A stretch of 64,000 nt of DNA from Streptomyces rimosus (GTDB lineage Bacteria > Actinomycetota > Actinomycetes > Streptomycetales > Streptomycetaceae). The DNA is taken from positions 9,241,001-9,305,000 of the forward strand of contig NZ_CP023688.1 of assembly GCF_008704655.1 (NCBI RefSeq). Direction: 5' to 3'. Position 1 is the stretch's first letter. Each line of letters opens with the position of its first letter. Below the pieces are notes generated by a model. The model saw nothing but the letters and a program-made list of their open reading frames with translations, did not search any database and was not told the origin of the DNA. Below, in pieces: positions 46,130 through 55,093 of this stretch. A program made the translations under genes and the position numbers.

Positions 46130-47974
46130 ATGGGAAAGCGGCAGCGTCGGCGCAAGCGCCGGCAGACCGGGAACAGCAAGCCGAACCAGCAGGTGCCCGG
46201 GCGGCGTCCGACCGCGGTGCCGGAACCGGTGGTGGCGCACTTCCCCGCGGACGGACCACCGCTGCTGGAGGTGACCGTTGCCGCCGGCACGCCCGAGGAC
46301 GTACGCGCCCTGTGTCTCGCCTACTGGGAGTTCACCGAACCTGGCACCTGGGTACGGAACGTGTCCGCCATCGGTCCCACCAGCGTCGTCTACGGGACGG
46401 TGAAGCAGGCGTGCACGGCCTACCTCCTGACCGTCCAGTGCCCCGCCTGCGCCGGCCCAGTGACCGTCACCAGCCGCTCCGAGGTGGCCGCCACCGGGTT
46501 CTGGAAGGCCGGCACCATGCCGGAGGAACCGATGACTGCTCCCGGGCCGTGCGTCGACTGTGAGCGGGCGCAGCGAGTCGTACGCGCCCAGCAAGCCGCG
46601 GCAGAGAAGGCGAAGCTCGAAGAACGGCGTGAGCGGCGCCGCGCCAACGTCGGCGCTTGGCTCGCCGGGCATCGCGACCACGCGTGCTGGCAGGAGATGC
46701 CGAGCCTGACGGGCACGCTCGTGCTCCTGGCGATGGCGGACATCATGGATAAAGGATGCGCCGATTCGGTCGGTCCCCTGGACGAGATCTCTTACACGTT
46801 CACCGGGTCCCGAGACCGCGACATCGACGTGCTGCGGGAACTGTACGCCGGCCACTGGATCGCTCCCACGCCACCGGTCACCATCGACGACTTCGCCTAC
46901 AACGACGACGACACCGTAAGCGGTGTCTACCTGGAACCTGTGCCGTGGCGACTGGCCCACTGGGAAGGAGACAACACCGCTGATGCCTCCCGCGACATCC
47001 GCACCATCCTGCGTCACAAACTCCATGCGTCGGAGGACACCGACGCCATCCAGGAGATGGTGTACGACATCGAGGCCGGCATGGTGGTCCAGTACCTGGC
47101 CGGCCTTCTGAAGCACAAGTACGGCGAGGCCCCCATCCCCGAGTCACGGCTGCCTGAAGCCCACGACACGGCCCGCGCCGCCCTCAAGGACGGCTTCACC
47201 CTCAGGCAGATGCTGGCCGTAGCCTGGAGCGCCACCTCCCGGTCCGTGGCCTGGGGAGCACGCACCCAGTGGGTCAAGCCCGGCACGGTGGCCTCCGCCA
47301 CGGTCACCAACCTCGGCAAGGGAGTCGGCTACGCCAAAGACCGCGGAGTGCCCGAGTACGACCTCCCGCACTGGCTGAAGAAGCCGGCCATCCTCGCCCC
47401 CGCACGGCGGATCCTGGCGGAACGAGCTGGGGCGAGCCAGGCCCTGGCCGCGTTTCGCAACATCCACCAGCGGGTCACTGCCCTGGCTGAAGGCCCCGTG
47501 GAATTCCATGACGAGCTCGATGACGGCGGAGGCTTCAAGGAGGTCGGGCCCCAGGTCCTGGAGTGGCTCACGAATCTCCGCGAGGGGCGCGCCGAGGAGG
47601 ACGACTCACCCGTGCTGACGTACGCGCTGGTCACCCCGGACGGGGAGATGCAGATGAAGACGGCGACCACCGCACGGATGAGGAACGAAGCCAGCTCGGC
47701 CGGTGCAGGGGTCGTGGACCGCATCGTGCTCGACAGCACCACGACTGTCAACGCGTACATCGGAGAGCTCGTACCAGCCACGGCAGAGCACGAGAACCGC
47801 GTTGCCCACGCCATGCTCAGGCTCCTCGGCGACCAGGGAGACAAGCTGTACGGACCTGTCGCGTTCTTCCAGGTAAGCCCCCGTTCTCACCGCCCTGGGA
47901 GCTTGGACGGCGACCACCAGGAGCTGATCCGGGCGGCCCACCGCGCTGTCGCCACGCGGATAACCGCTTCGTAG
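46130..47974 (+). CDS. Large protein of unknown function with a zinc ribbon
   Basis: The 614-residue protein opens with a strongly basic tail (MGKRQRRRKRRQ), then a small domain containing C104-x2-C107 and C141-x2-C144, likely one zinc ribbon, and a charged coiled-coil segment (about 145-178). The rest is a mixed alpha/beta region with several Trp-rich stretches (for example WSATSRSVAWGARTQW near 360). I recognise no enzyme motif. It is flanked by decayed genes, which suggests an accessory gene, perhaps nucleic-acid binding. The start ATG at 46130 follows GGGGGTGG; a TTG four codons upstream is possible. Confidence 0.75.
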   Translation: MGKRQRRRKRRQTGNSKPNQQVPGRRPTAVPEPVVAHFPADGPPLLEVTVAAGTPEDVRALCLAYWEFTEPGTWVRNVSAIGPTSVVYGTVKQACTAYLLTVQCPACAGPVTVTSRSEVAATGFWKAGTMPEEPMTAPGPCVDCERAQRVVRAQQAAAEKAKLEERRERRRANVGAWLAGHRDHACWQEMPSLTGTLVLLAMADIMDKGCADSVGPLDEISYTFTGSRDRDIDVLRELYAGHWIAPTPPVTIDDFAYNDDDTVSGVYLEPVPWRLAHWEGDNTADASRDIRTILRHKLHASEDTDAIQEMVYDIEAGMVVQYLAGLLKHKYGEAPIPESRLPEAHDTARAALKDGFTLRQMLAVAWSATSRSVAWGARTQWVKPGTVASATVTNLGKGVGYAKDRGVPEYDLPHWLKKPAILAPARRILAERAGASQALAAFRNIHQRVTALAEGPVEFHDELDDGGGFKEVGPQVLEWLTNLREGRAEEDDSPVLTYALVTPDGEMQMKTATTARMRNEASSAGAGVVDRIVLDSTTTVNAYIGELVPATAEHENRVAHAMLRLLGDQGDKLYGPVAFFQVSPRSHRPGSLDGDHQELIRAAHRAVATRITAS

Positions 47975-48038
47975 CGCTGCCTTATACGGGCGGTGCGGGC
48001 GGTGGCGCTTCCGGTCGGCACGTAGGTACGCGAGCTTC

Positions 48039-48481
48039 TCAGTCCGCAATTGGCGGGCCCTGCTTTCGGCGGCTCGCCACGATGTGGAGCAGGGCCACCA
48101 GCGTGCCGGAACCCATCAGGTCACCACGGGCCATCAACGCGGGGATGTCCGACAGCGGAACCCACTCAACACGGCCGGCCTCTTCGAGGCCCGTGGATGA
48201 GCCGAGCTGCTCGGCCCCTGCGCGACGAAGATGTCGTGCGGTGAGTCGACCATGCCCACCATGGGCTGGTAGTTGACGACGTGCTCCACCGACTTCGGAC
48301 GCCGGCCGGTCTCTTCCTCGACTTCCCGGACCGCCGTATCGGCCGGGCTTGCCCCCTCGTCCGCGATCCCGCCGGGGAACTCCCACTCGAACCGCTTGGG
48401 TACGAAGCGGTACCGCCACATCATGAGCACCCGGTCCTGATCGTCCCGCACAGCGACGACGGCCACATGGTGCAGCCTCAT
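48039..48481 (-). pseudogene. NUDIX hydrolase with a single-base frameshift
   Basis: From the ATG at 48481 the protein reads into the NUDIX box GGIADEGASPADTAVREVEE (with the expected G-x5-E-x7-REVEEETG spacing) and on to SPHDIFVAQG. The next segment, EEAGRVEWVPLSDIPALMAR, is in another frame ending at 48039. One base missing in the G run at about 48214-48218 explains it. Without it this would be an ordinary ADP-ribose-pyrophosphatase-like enzyme. Confidence 0.8.
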
Positions 48482-48486
48482 GGTCG

Positions 48487-49480
48487 AGCTCGTACCCCTA
48501 CGCCCGCCGCGACGAAGGCACCCTGATGCTCACCGGCGCCGCCTGCGAGCGGTGCGCCGAACTGCGCGCCGACCGCCGTCGGCGCCGCGCCCGCGTCGCA
48601 GGCCAGGGACGGGCCGAGCTGCCCGACGCCGATTCTCTGGCATGTCGGCAGGCGGTGGAGCGTCGGCTGCGCGAGGCGGTGACCGCTGACCTGACCGGGG
48701 ACGAACGGGGCCGTCGAGGCCGAAGCCGCCCGCACGGCGGCCGGGCAGTGTGCCCGGGCGGAGACAGAGGTTGCCGAGCAGGCCGCTGAGCCCGGCCGTG
48801 CCAGTGGTGCGGGGCGCCCGAGGCGGGCGGGCTGTGCGCGGTGTGCCTGGTCCGGGACGAGACCAAGGGGCTGCGCGGCAGGCGGTCGCCGCGGTCGTGG
48901 CCGGCTGCGGCCATCCGGTGGACTCCGGTGCGGCGCTGGCCTCCGACGCCGAGGCCGCGATGCGCACCTGCCTCCAGTGCGCCGGCGACCGGATCCGTAC
49001 GGACGGCAGAAACGAGGTGTTCGCCGTGGTCGTGGGCCGGCTGGCCGCCGGATCCCTCCTGCGCGGACGTCGCCGGTCGGCGCTGCGAGCGCTCGGCCGT
49101 TCCCCGGAGGACGGGGCGGAGGCAGGTCTGGGCCGCGCAGTGGCGCCGCGGTCACTTGCGCCCATGGCCGGCGCTGTCGAGCTGGCTGCTGACGCCGCCG
49201 CGCGGGAGGCGCGTGAGGCGTACCGCCGAGCATCTGCTCGCCGCGCGCAGCAGGGCCTGGCTCGTTGCAGGGAGCCTGGCCCCGGTGGGGGAGCCGGGTC
49301 CGCAGGGACGGTCCGCCGCGTACGCGACAGGAGCGGCGAAGGCCCGGGACGCCGTGGTGGCCAGTGCGCCGGTCGGCACCACATGGCGCGCGGTGGGTGC
49401 CGGGGCTGGTCGTCCGCGTCACCTGGCGTTCCGCCGGTGGCTGGTCGAGGGCCTTTCTCAGAGCAGTTACGAACCGGCGC
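48487..49480 (+). pseudogene. Truncated, frameshifted Cys-rich gene
   Basis: Coding-like pieces lie in different frames: LMLTGAACERCAELRADRRR, then AVEAEAARTAAGQCARAETE, then PCQWCGAPEAGGLCAVCL (a C-x2-C...C-x2-C zinc ribbon), then AAMRTCLQCAGDRIRTDGRN and AAGSLLRGRRRSALRALGR. The 5' end is missing where it abuts the NUDIX gene. The long Ala/Arg/Glu-rich helices with zinc ribbons resemble C-terminal parts of DNA-binding proteins on Streptomyces mobile elements, but I cannot name it. Confidence 0.55.
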
Positions 49481-49482
49481 GG

Positions 49483-50907
49483 TCATCTCCCCGCGGAGTA
49501 CCGGGAGCAGGCTCCGGACGGCACGTGCCGGGCCGGCAGATTCAGCGGAGGCCCGGTCAGGGGCGGCCGTGCGGGGCCCAGCAGAACTCTGGCCGCCACG
49601 TTCGGGCGCATCAGGTGTTGCACCGGCGCGGACAGTGTCATCACGTCGAGCAGGGCCCGGGTGACGACCGGGTCGCCGGTGGCGGTCCTGAGCAGCCGGT
49701 CGGTGTAGCCGCGCAGGAGCCGGGTGGCCGCGGGAGGCCGTGGGCCCACGGCACCGGGGTAGAGGATGTCCTGGCCGGTGGCCATAGCCCAAGGAGCCTG
49801 GGTGAGGCGCCCCACAGTGCGCTGCAAGAGCCGGGCCAGGACCGGATCGTCGAGACCGTACCGGTCCAGCGCATCGCGCAAGGCGGCGGCTTCCTGGGCG
49901 GCGACCGACATGCCCTGGCCGTAGAGGGGGTTGTAGGTGGCGACGGCGTCACCGAGCACGGCGAAACCGCGGGGCCAGGCCCGCAACAGGTCGAAGCGGC
50001 GGCGCCGGTTGACGGTGCTGCGGGAGAGGTGGACGTCGGTCAGCGGTTCGGCGCCGGCGATGAGTTCCGCCACGATGGGATGGCGTACGTTGCGGGCGAA
50101 CGGCAGGAACTCGTCGGCTTCCCTGGTCGGCTGGCCGCCGCGGGTGCCGGACAGGGTGACCAGCCACCGCGCCTCTTCGAGGGGAACGAGCGTCGCCGTC
50201 TGGCCGGGAACCGGGGCCGAGGCGTCGGACTGCACGTTGACGATGGGCCAGTGCTCCGTCCCGGCCGGGGCGCGGAAGATCCGGGTGGCGTAGGCCAGGC
50301 CGGAGTCCACGTGCTCCTCCGTTACGGGCGGCAGGCCGAGCGCGGCCAGCCAGGTGGTCGCCGCGGAGCCGCGCCCGGTGGCATCGATCACGAGGTCGGC
50401 GTCGAGCCGCTGGACGTCCCCGGTGGCCGTGTCGCGCACCTCGACACCGGTGACGTGGCCGGCGGTTCCGGACAGCCCGACGGGCTCGGTACGGGTATGA
50501 ACGCGGATGCCGGGGTGGTCCAGGACCTGCTGGCGTACACCCCAGTCGAGCAGATCGCGTGAGCAGGCGATGAGGTACTGCATCTCGGGCCACCGGCGCA
50601 GCCAGCCCTGGGCGGTGAGGGACACCAGCCCGGTGGGCAGCGGGATGCGGCGGGCGCCCGCCGACAGCCACCGCTGCGTGACGCCGGGCAGCAGACTTTC
50701 GATGGTCCGGGCACCGCCGGACCACAGTAAGTGGGCGTGCTGGGCCTGAGGCAGGCCTTTGCGCGGGGCGGGGGACGCCGGCAGAACGTCGCGTTCGACG
50801 ATGTGGACCTCGGCGTGAGCGGCCAGTACGGCGGCGGCCAGCATGCCGGTGAGGCCGCCACCGAGCACCACGGCGGTGGGGGAGTACGGGATGCGGCGGG
50901 TGGTCAC
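49483..50907 (-). CDS. FAD-dependent monooxygenase/halogenase-like flavoprotein
   Basis: This 474-residue flavoprotein has AVVLGGGLTGMLAAAVLAAH at the N-terminus, then VIDATGRGS near residue 185 and FAVLGDAVATYNPLYGQGMS near 310. This is the layout of geranylgeranyl-reductase-like and squalene-epoxidase-like monooxygenases. No tryptophan-halogenase WxWxIP is evident. The GTG at 50907 has GGGGAG 8 nt upstream and is preferred over the ATG at 50931. It is isolated from other biosynthetic genes. Confidence 0.87.
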   Translation of the reverse strand: MTTRRIPYSPTAVVLGGGLTGMLAAAVLAAHAEVHIVERDVLPASPAPRKGLPQAQHAHLLWSGGARTIESLLPGVTQRWLSAGARRIPLPTGLVSLTAQGWLRRWPEMQYLIACSRDLLDWGVRQQVLDHPGIRVHTRTEPVGLSGTAGHVTGVEVRDTATGDVQRLDADLVIDATGRGSAATTWLAALGLPPVTEEHVDSGLAYATRIFRAPAGTEHWPIVNVQSDASAPVPGQTATLVPLEEARWLVTLSGTRGGQPTREADEFLPFARNVRHPIVAELIAGAEPLTDVHLSRSTVNRRRRFDLLRAWPRGFAVLGDAVATYNPLYGQGMSVAAQEAAALRDALDRYGLDDPVLARLLQRTVGRLTQAPWAMATGQDILYPGAVGPRPPAATRLLRGYTDRLLRTATGDPVVTRALLDVMTLSAPVQHLMRPNVAARVLLGPARPPLTGPPLNLPARHVPSGACSRYSAGR

Positions 50908-51037
50908 AGGTAGCGCTCCCCTGAGTGGCATGTAGCCAGGCTGCGTGACAGTTGTCGGAGTGCCCCGGGCCGGTGACCAGCACGAGTGTCCTGGCGTGCA
51001 ACGAGCCAATCCACCTTAGCAACCCTGTACTGCCGCT

Positions 51038-51373
51038 ATGGCGACGACGATTCAGGTTCTGCGGGAGACGCGTGATCACCTGGCCGAGCTGGCCAAGGAG
51101 CGCGGTGTGAGCATCGGCCAGCTGGTCGAAGCGCTTGCCGCGGAGCAGCTGACAGCGGCGCAGCGGGCCGAGCGACTGGCCGCCGACCGGGAGACCGTAC
51201 GCCGCATGATGGGCGTGGACCTCCGCGACGAGGAGTTCGAGCGGGCCCCCGACGTGCTCGGCAACATCTACAAGATCGCTGCCGAGAAGGTCCGGGCCGC
51301 CAAGGGAACCGCAACGCGATCATCCTGGACACCAGCGCCGTCACGGCGCTCGCCGGCGGCCACAAAACGCTGA
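51038..51373 (+). CDS. Antitoxin-like protein
   Basis: This 111-residue protein starts with a short beta strand and a helix-loop-helix (MATTIQVLRETRDHLAELAK followed by ERGVSIGQLVEALAAEQL), like ribbon-helix-helix antitoxins, followed by a long charged helix. The last dozen residues overlap the start of the PIN-domain frame and are probably not native if one base was lost here. It is the usual partner of the downstream toxin. Confidence 0.7.
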   Translation: MATTIQVLRETRDHLAELAKERGVSIGQLVEALAAEQLTAAQRAERLAADRETVRRMMGVDLRDEEFERAPDVLGNIYKIAAEKVRAAKGTATRSSWTPAPSRRSPAATKR

Positions 51374-51714
51374 ACCTGCTGGTCGGCAACATGGCGAAGA
51401 CACCCGGCGAACGCCTGAAAATCCCCGCCCTGTGCCTGACCCAGGCCGAAGCCGGTGAAGAAAACCTCGCGCAGCGCGTCCTCGCCTTCTCCTCCGTCGT
51501 CGTCGACAGCCTCGACATGATGGCCGCCGTCAGCGTCGGCACCCTCATCCGCGACGGCTGCGGCGACCCGGACACCTGCCACGCGCTGTACTGCGCACTG
51601 CCACGCCCCGAGTTCACCGGCATGTCGATCCTGCTGACCGGCAAAGAGGAGGCCTACCCGCCCGGCGTGGTCACCGTCGACATCGACTCGTCCGGAATGC
51701 TCGGCCACCACTGA
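51313..51714 (+). CDS. PIN-domain toxin (VapC-like), start unclear
   Basis: In this frame the sequence reads NAIILDTSAVTALAGGH from 51313, a PIN-domain first strand with its catalytic Asp, and continues through KIPALCLTQAEAGEE (second acidic site) to a stop at 51714. No ATG, GTG or TTG opens the frame before 51391 (MAKTPGERLKIPA), which would cut off the catalytic strand. Either an unusual start (ATC 51319 with AAGGGA upstream) is used or a base is missing. Such proteins cut RNA and pair with the upstream antitoxin. Confidence 0.65.
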   Translation, partial: NAIILDTSAVTALAGGHKTLNLLVGNMAKTPGERLKIPALCLTQAEAGEENLAQRVLAFSSVVVDSLDMMAAVSVGTLIRDGCGDPDTCHALYCALPRPEFTGMSILLTGKEEAYPPGVVTVDIDSSGMLGHH

Positions 51715-51883
51715 CGAGCAGACACCCCGGACCGAAGCGGCGGTGGGGTTGACCGCCCGCATCGAAGGGTTGTGTCCACGGTGAGGTTCATGGTGCGGGC
51801 CTTCCGCTGTCGGCGGCTCCAGCGCTAGCTTGCCGGGCTCATCGCGGGCCCGTGGTGTGCGCAGAGCCGAGGGTCGGGATCCA

Positions 51884-52120
51884 CGGCTCACCTCCGCTCG
51901 CGCGAAGAGCGCTGGGCCAGGGGTTAAGTAATCCCAGAGCGCCGGTTCACCTCTGCTCGCGCGGTACCGCCTGGCAACAGCCCCGCGCAGGTGGGGCCCA
52001 GTAGACGGTCTCCCCGAGGCCACCGTGAGCCGGGGATCAACCCTGCGCGGGCGGGGACCACTCCCGGGAGTCTCCCAGTGCTGGCAGACGGCGGGTCCAA
52101 TCCCGCGCGCGGAGAGCGCC
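51884..52120. CRISPR. Degenerate CRISPR-type repeat cluster
   Basis: Four 29-nt elements are recognisable at 51884-51912, 51943-51971, 52033-52061 and 52092-52120. They share the form of actinobacterial type I-E repeats: a short lead, an imperfect G/C palindrome and a GRAGAGC or GGGGACC end. Start spacing is 59, 90 and 59 nt, so about 30-nt spacers in two steps, and a further repeat-like palindrome sits near 51973. The copies differ at many positions and no cas gene is in the window, so this is a decayed or relic array. Confidence 0.5.
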
Positions 52121-52387
52121 CTTCGCGAACCGCGACGTTAGAAGGGCTTGCCGTTACGTGATGTGCGAACTCCTGTTGCATGAGGGTCATTTGCCGGGCG
52201 AGGGATGATGCGCCGGAGCGCAGTGTGCTGTGTGACGGCGCTGGTCGAGCCCGGGCTGTCCCGGTACGGCGTTGCGTCGTGACGTGATGATCTTCCGTCG
52301 GCGGGTGGGGCGTGGCAGCCTCTGGCTGTTCCCGCTCTTCGCGTGGTGTCGGCGTGGAAGGGTGGGTGTGCGTTAGGGGAGGGGATA

Positions 52388-52945
52388 GTGAAGCCGGAGG
52401 TGTGGGTCGCCGGTTTTTCGGCGGCTGTGGCGTTGGGGGCGGCTGCCCTGTCGGCCTGGGCCACTCGTGGGGCCAGCAGTAAGGAGAGTTTCGTTCTGGC
52501 GCGGTCGTTGTACTGCGATCTGACGTCGGAGGGCACGTCGGCGGCCAGGAGTGCTCTGGAGTTCTACTGGCGTGGTGAGCGGCGCAGCGTGGAGCAGACC
52601 CGGCAGGTACTTGATCACTACTTTGCTCTGCTGTGGTGCTTCGAAAGGATCCGTGCGGGACGGGAGAGTCTGGTGCGGCAGCGGCGCCTGAATGGCACCG
52701 GTCCTGCTCTGAGGTATCTGGACGACATGATCCGGTGGCATGTCGAGGAATGGGCCAGACGATGGGCACGGCTGCGATGTCTCATCCAGCAGCACATCGG
52801 GGAACTGGACGACCACCACTCCATCCGCTCGTTCTGCCACCTCGCGCAAGGCGTGGTCACAGAGCCCGACGCCCGCCAGGCCGTGACAGACCTCCTCAAC
52901 GACATCGAGGCAGAAGCCACCCGCCAGCACCGCATCAACCCATGA
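52388..52945 (+). CDS. Hypothetical membrane-anchored protein
   Basis: The 185-residue protein has one N-terminal hydrophobic helix (VWVAGFSAAVALGAAALSAW, about residues 5-24) followed by a long helical cytosolic part rich in Arg and Leu. No family is recognised. The GTG at 52388 follows GGAGGGG. The stop is directly followed by a CRISPR-type repeat, and a degenerate array lies upstream, so the gene sits inside the repeat-rich zone. Confidence 0.6.
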   Translation: MKPEVWVAGFSAAVALGAAALSAWATRGASSKESFVLARSLYCDLTSEGTSAARSALEFYWRGERRSVEQTRQVLDHYFALLWCFERIRAGRESLVRQRRLNGTGPALRYLDDMIRWHVEEWARRWARLRCLIQQHIGELDDHHSIRSFCHLAQGVVTEPDARQAVTDLLNDIEAEATRQHRINP

Positions 52946-52947
52946 CC

Positions 52948-52976
52948 GGGTACACCCCCGTCTGCGCGGAGAGCAC
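52948..52976. repeat. Solitary CRISPR-type repeat
   Basis: A 29-nt element ending in GCGCGGAGAGCAC matches the repeats at 53090 and 59511 at its right end. Another palindromic, less similar element is at about 53037-53065. Confidence 0.5.
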
Positions 52977-53089
52977 CCGACCTCGACCAGGTGCCGGCCA
53001 ATGCTTCCCGGGGCGCGGTCGGCGGGGCGGGTTCGTATCGTGTTCCCCGCACATGCGGGGGCGCGACGGCGTGCATCACTCTTCCGTGT

Positions 53090-53118
53090 CGGCTCACCTC
53101 CGCCTGCACGGAGAGCAC
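53090..53118. repeat. CRISPR-type repeat left of the nucleotide operon
   Basis: The 29-nt element shares GGCTCACCTCCGC and GGAGAGCAC with the copy at 59511-59539 (25 of 29 positions identical). It lies 451 nt before the radical SAM start. Confidence 0.6.
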
Positions 53119-53569
53119 ATCTCTCTGTGGTGAGCGCGGTGCACGGTATAGCCGATGAGCGCGGGAAGCACCGGCTCCAGGGCGGGTAGAAAGTCTGGTT
53201 GCACGGGGGCCTTGTTCGCCGATTCGAGGGTTCACTTGGCTCAGCCCTGATTCGGGCGTCCTTGGCTCGGTCCTCACGCGTTGCCGGCTTTCGGTCCTGC
53301 TGGATTCCGAGGTGAGGGGGAATGCAGTGCCCTGTGTCGACGAGTGTTCCCGCTTGCGCGAAAGCTCGGCTGTAGCGATGAGGTCAAGGCGCTGCTACAA
53401 GGCGTGCAGCTGCCTCAGCACCTGGTGCTGGGACAAGTGCCAGGGTCCGGTCCGCCGCATGGTGCGTTCTTCCGAGGAGGCTTGGGCGCTGGGTGCGGCC
53501 GGCAGCGGATGGCTTGGCGGAGTCCCGGTTGAGTCTCTGTTCGTCTGTGGTGAAGGGGTGGGTTCAGGC
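53119..53569. promoter_or_regulatory. Leader of the seven-gene operon
   Basis: No supported gene. An open frame runs in phase into the radical SAM gene from 53312 and is Cys-rich, but its composition is unlike the gene and no start signal supports it. The operon promoter must lie here. Confidence 0.45.
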
Positions 53570-55093
53570 ATGGCGGACGTTTGTGTGCTGCTGGACTGTT
53601 ACACCGTGGAGCCGAGCGGTCTGGGTGTGCCGCCTTATGTGTCGACGTATGTGCGGGCGGCCTGGTCGGCTCTGCGGCGGGCCCGTCCGGGTGCGGAGGT
53701 GCGTTATCTGACGATCGATGATGTGCGCTGGTGTCTGGCGGGCGGGAAGCCGGAGGTGGCGCCGCCGGTGAGCGATCCGCGTACCTATTCGGCGACCGTG
53801 AACCGCGAGCGGGCCATTGCGCTGCTGCACGACGCTGAGGCGGTGGTGGTCGTCGCCGGGGACAAGGTGCCGTCGGTGCACCTGCACGCCGTCAACGGGA
53901 GCCTGGAGGAGATCTGCCGGGCGCTGGCCTGTGTGCGTGGGCGCCGGTATCTGCTGGGGCCGCTGGCGACCTACGCGCGCATCAGTCCGTACGAGTTCGC
54001 GGGCCTGTTCGATGCGGTGCATACGCACAGCGTGACCTCGGGTGACCTGGTGGTCGGCAGCCGGGTGCCGACCGACTACGGCCGGCTGCGCGCCGAGCGG
54101 GGTTCCTTCGCCGGGCTGGTCGAGCAGATGTGCTGGCGGCCGATTGCTGAGCTGGAGCTCTACCGGGGCTGTACCCGTCGGGTGTTCTGCGATTTCTGCA
54201 ACGAGCCGGGCAAAGCCCCGGTGGTCGCCTTCCGCAGCGTCGAGGACGTCCTGGAGGAGGCGCAGCAGCTGTATGCCGCCGGGGTGCGGCACTTCCGTCT
54301 GGGGCAGCAGACCTGTTTTTTCTCCTACCGCAACCGTGACGAGGAGGCGATCAGGGCGTTGCTTTCGGGGTTCTGGGAGCGGTGCCCGCAGTCGGTGGTG
54401 CTGCACATCGACAACGCCGATCCGCTGGCGGTGGCTTCGCCCGTCGGTGCTCGCATCGCCCGTCTGGTCGCGGAGTGGTGCACGGAGGGCAACTGTGCGC
54501 CGATGGGTATTGAGTCCTTTGACCGGCATGTGATCGAGCAGAACCATCTCACCTGTACGCCCGAGGTCCTGCTGCGGGCGGTCGCGCATGTCAACGAGGC
54601 GGGGGCCGGGCGGGGCCCGGGCGGTCTGCCGAAACTGCTGCCGGGCCTGAATCTGGTCTACGGGTTGCCCGGTGAGAGTCATGGCACGCACATTGCCAAC
54701 CTCACCTGGCTCGGCCGGATCCTGGAGGCGGGGTATCTGTGCCACCGCACCAATGTGCGCCAGGTGCGGGCCTACCCGGGTACCCCACTGGCCGCCCTGC
54801 CCAGGCGCGAGCAGGTGCCCTCGGCGGAGCACTTCACCTCCTGGAAGGCCGATATCGACCACGGCTGGGACCGGCCGATGAAGGAGCGGGTCTACCCGCT
54901 CGGGCTGAAGATTCCGGGTCTGCAGTCCTACTTCGTCGGCCGCAACGGCACGTGGTGGCGGCGCCTGGGCTCGTACTCGATCCAGGTTGTCGAAGAGCAT
55001 GTGGTCACGCCGGTCGGTACGGCCGGGGACCTGACCGTCACCGGCCATGCCCCCCGCATGCTCTACGGGCGGCGTCGTGCGGCCGCGCGCTGA
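53570..55093 (+). CDS. Radical SAM enzyme with unusual cluster motif
   Basis: This 507-residue protein has an N-terminal alpha/beta region (about 1-165; MADVCVLLDCYTVEPSGLGV onward) that could be a cobalamin-binding-like or degenerate Rossmann domain, then a radical SAM domain whose cluster motif is RGCTRRVFCDFC (Cys201, Cys207, Cys210). That is C-x5-C-x2-C rather than C-x3-C-x2-C, with the aromatic residue before the last Cys kept. NLVYGLPGES (about 450 codons into the gene's radical SAM barrel) is typical of the family. The ATG at 53570 follows AAGGGG. As first gene of the operon it may carry out the radical chemistry that defines the pathway. Confidence 0.85.
   Translation: MADVCVLLDCYTVEPSGLGVPPYVSTYVRAAWSALRRARPGAEVRYLTIDDVRWCLAGGKPEVAPPVSDPRTYSATVNRERAIALLHDAEAVVVVAGDKVPSVHLHAVNGSLEEICRALACVRGRRYLLGPLATYARISPYEFAGLFDAVHTHSVTSGDLVVGSRVPTDYGRLRAERGSFAGLVEQMCWRPIAELELYRGCTRRVFCDFCNEPGKAPVVAFRSVEDVLEEAQQLYAAGVRHFRLGQQTCFFSYRNRDEEAIRALLSGFWERCPQSVVLHIDNADPLAVASPVGARIARLVAEWCTEGNCAPMGIESFDRHVIEQNHLTCTPEVLLRAVAHVNEAGAGRGPGGLPKLLPGLNLVYGLPGESHGTHIANLTWLGRILEAGYLCHRTNVRQVRAYPGTPLAALPRREQVPSAEHFTSWKADIDHGWDRPMKERVYPLGLKIPGLQSYFVGRNGTWWRRLGSYSIQVVEEHVVTPVGTAGDLTVTGHAPRMLYGRRRAAAR

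Noticed and set aside
51973..52001. A fifth regular CRISPR repeat between 51943 and 52033
   Set aside because: It is palindromic and repeat-like, but would leave only one base of spacer, so it is probably part of a spacer or chance G/C symmetry.
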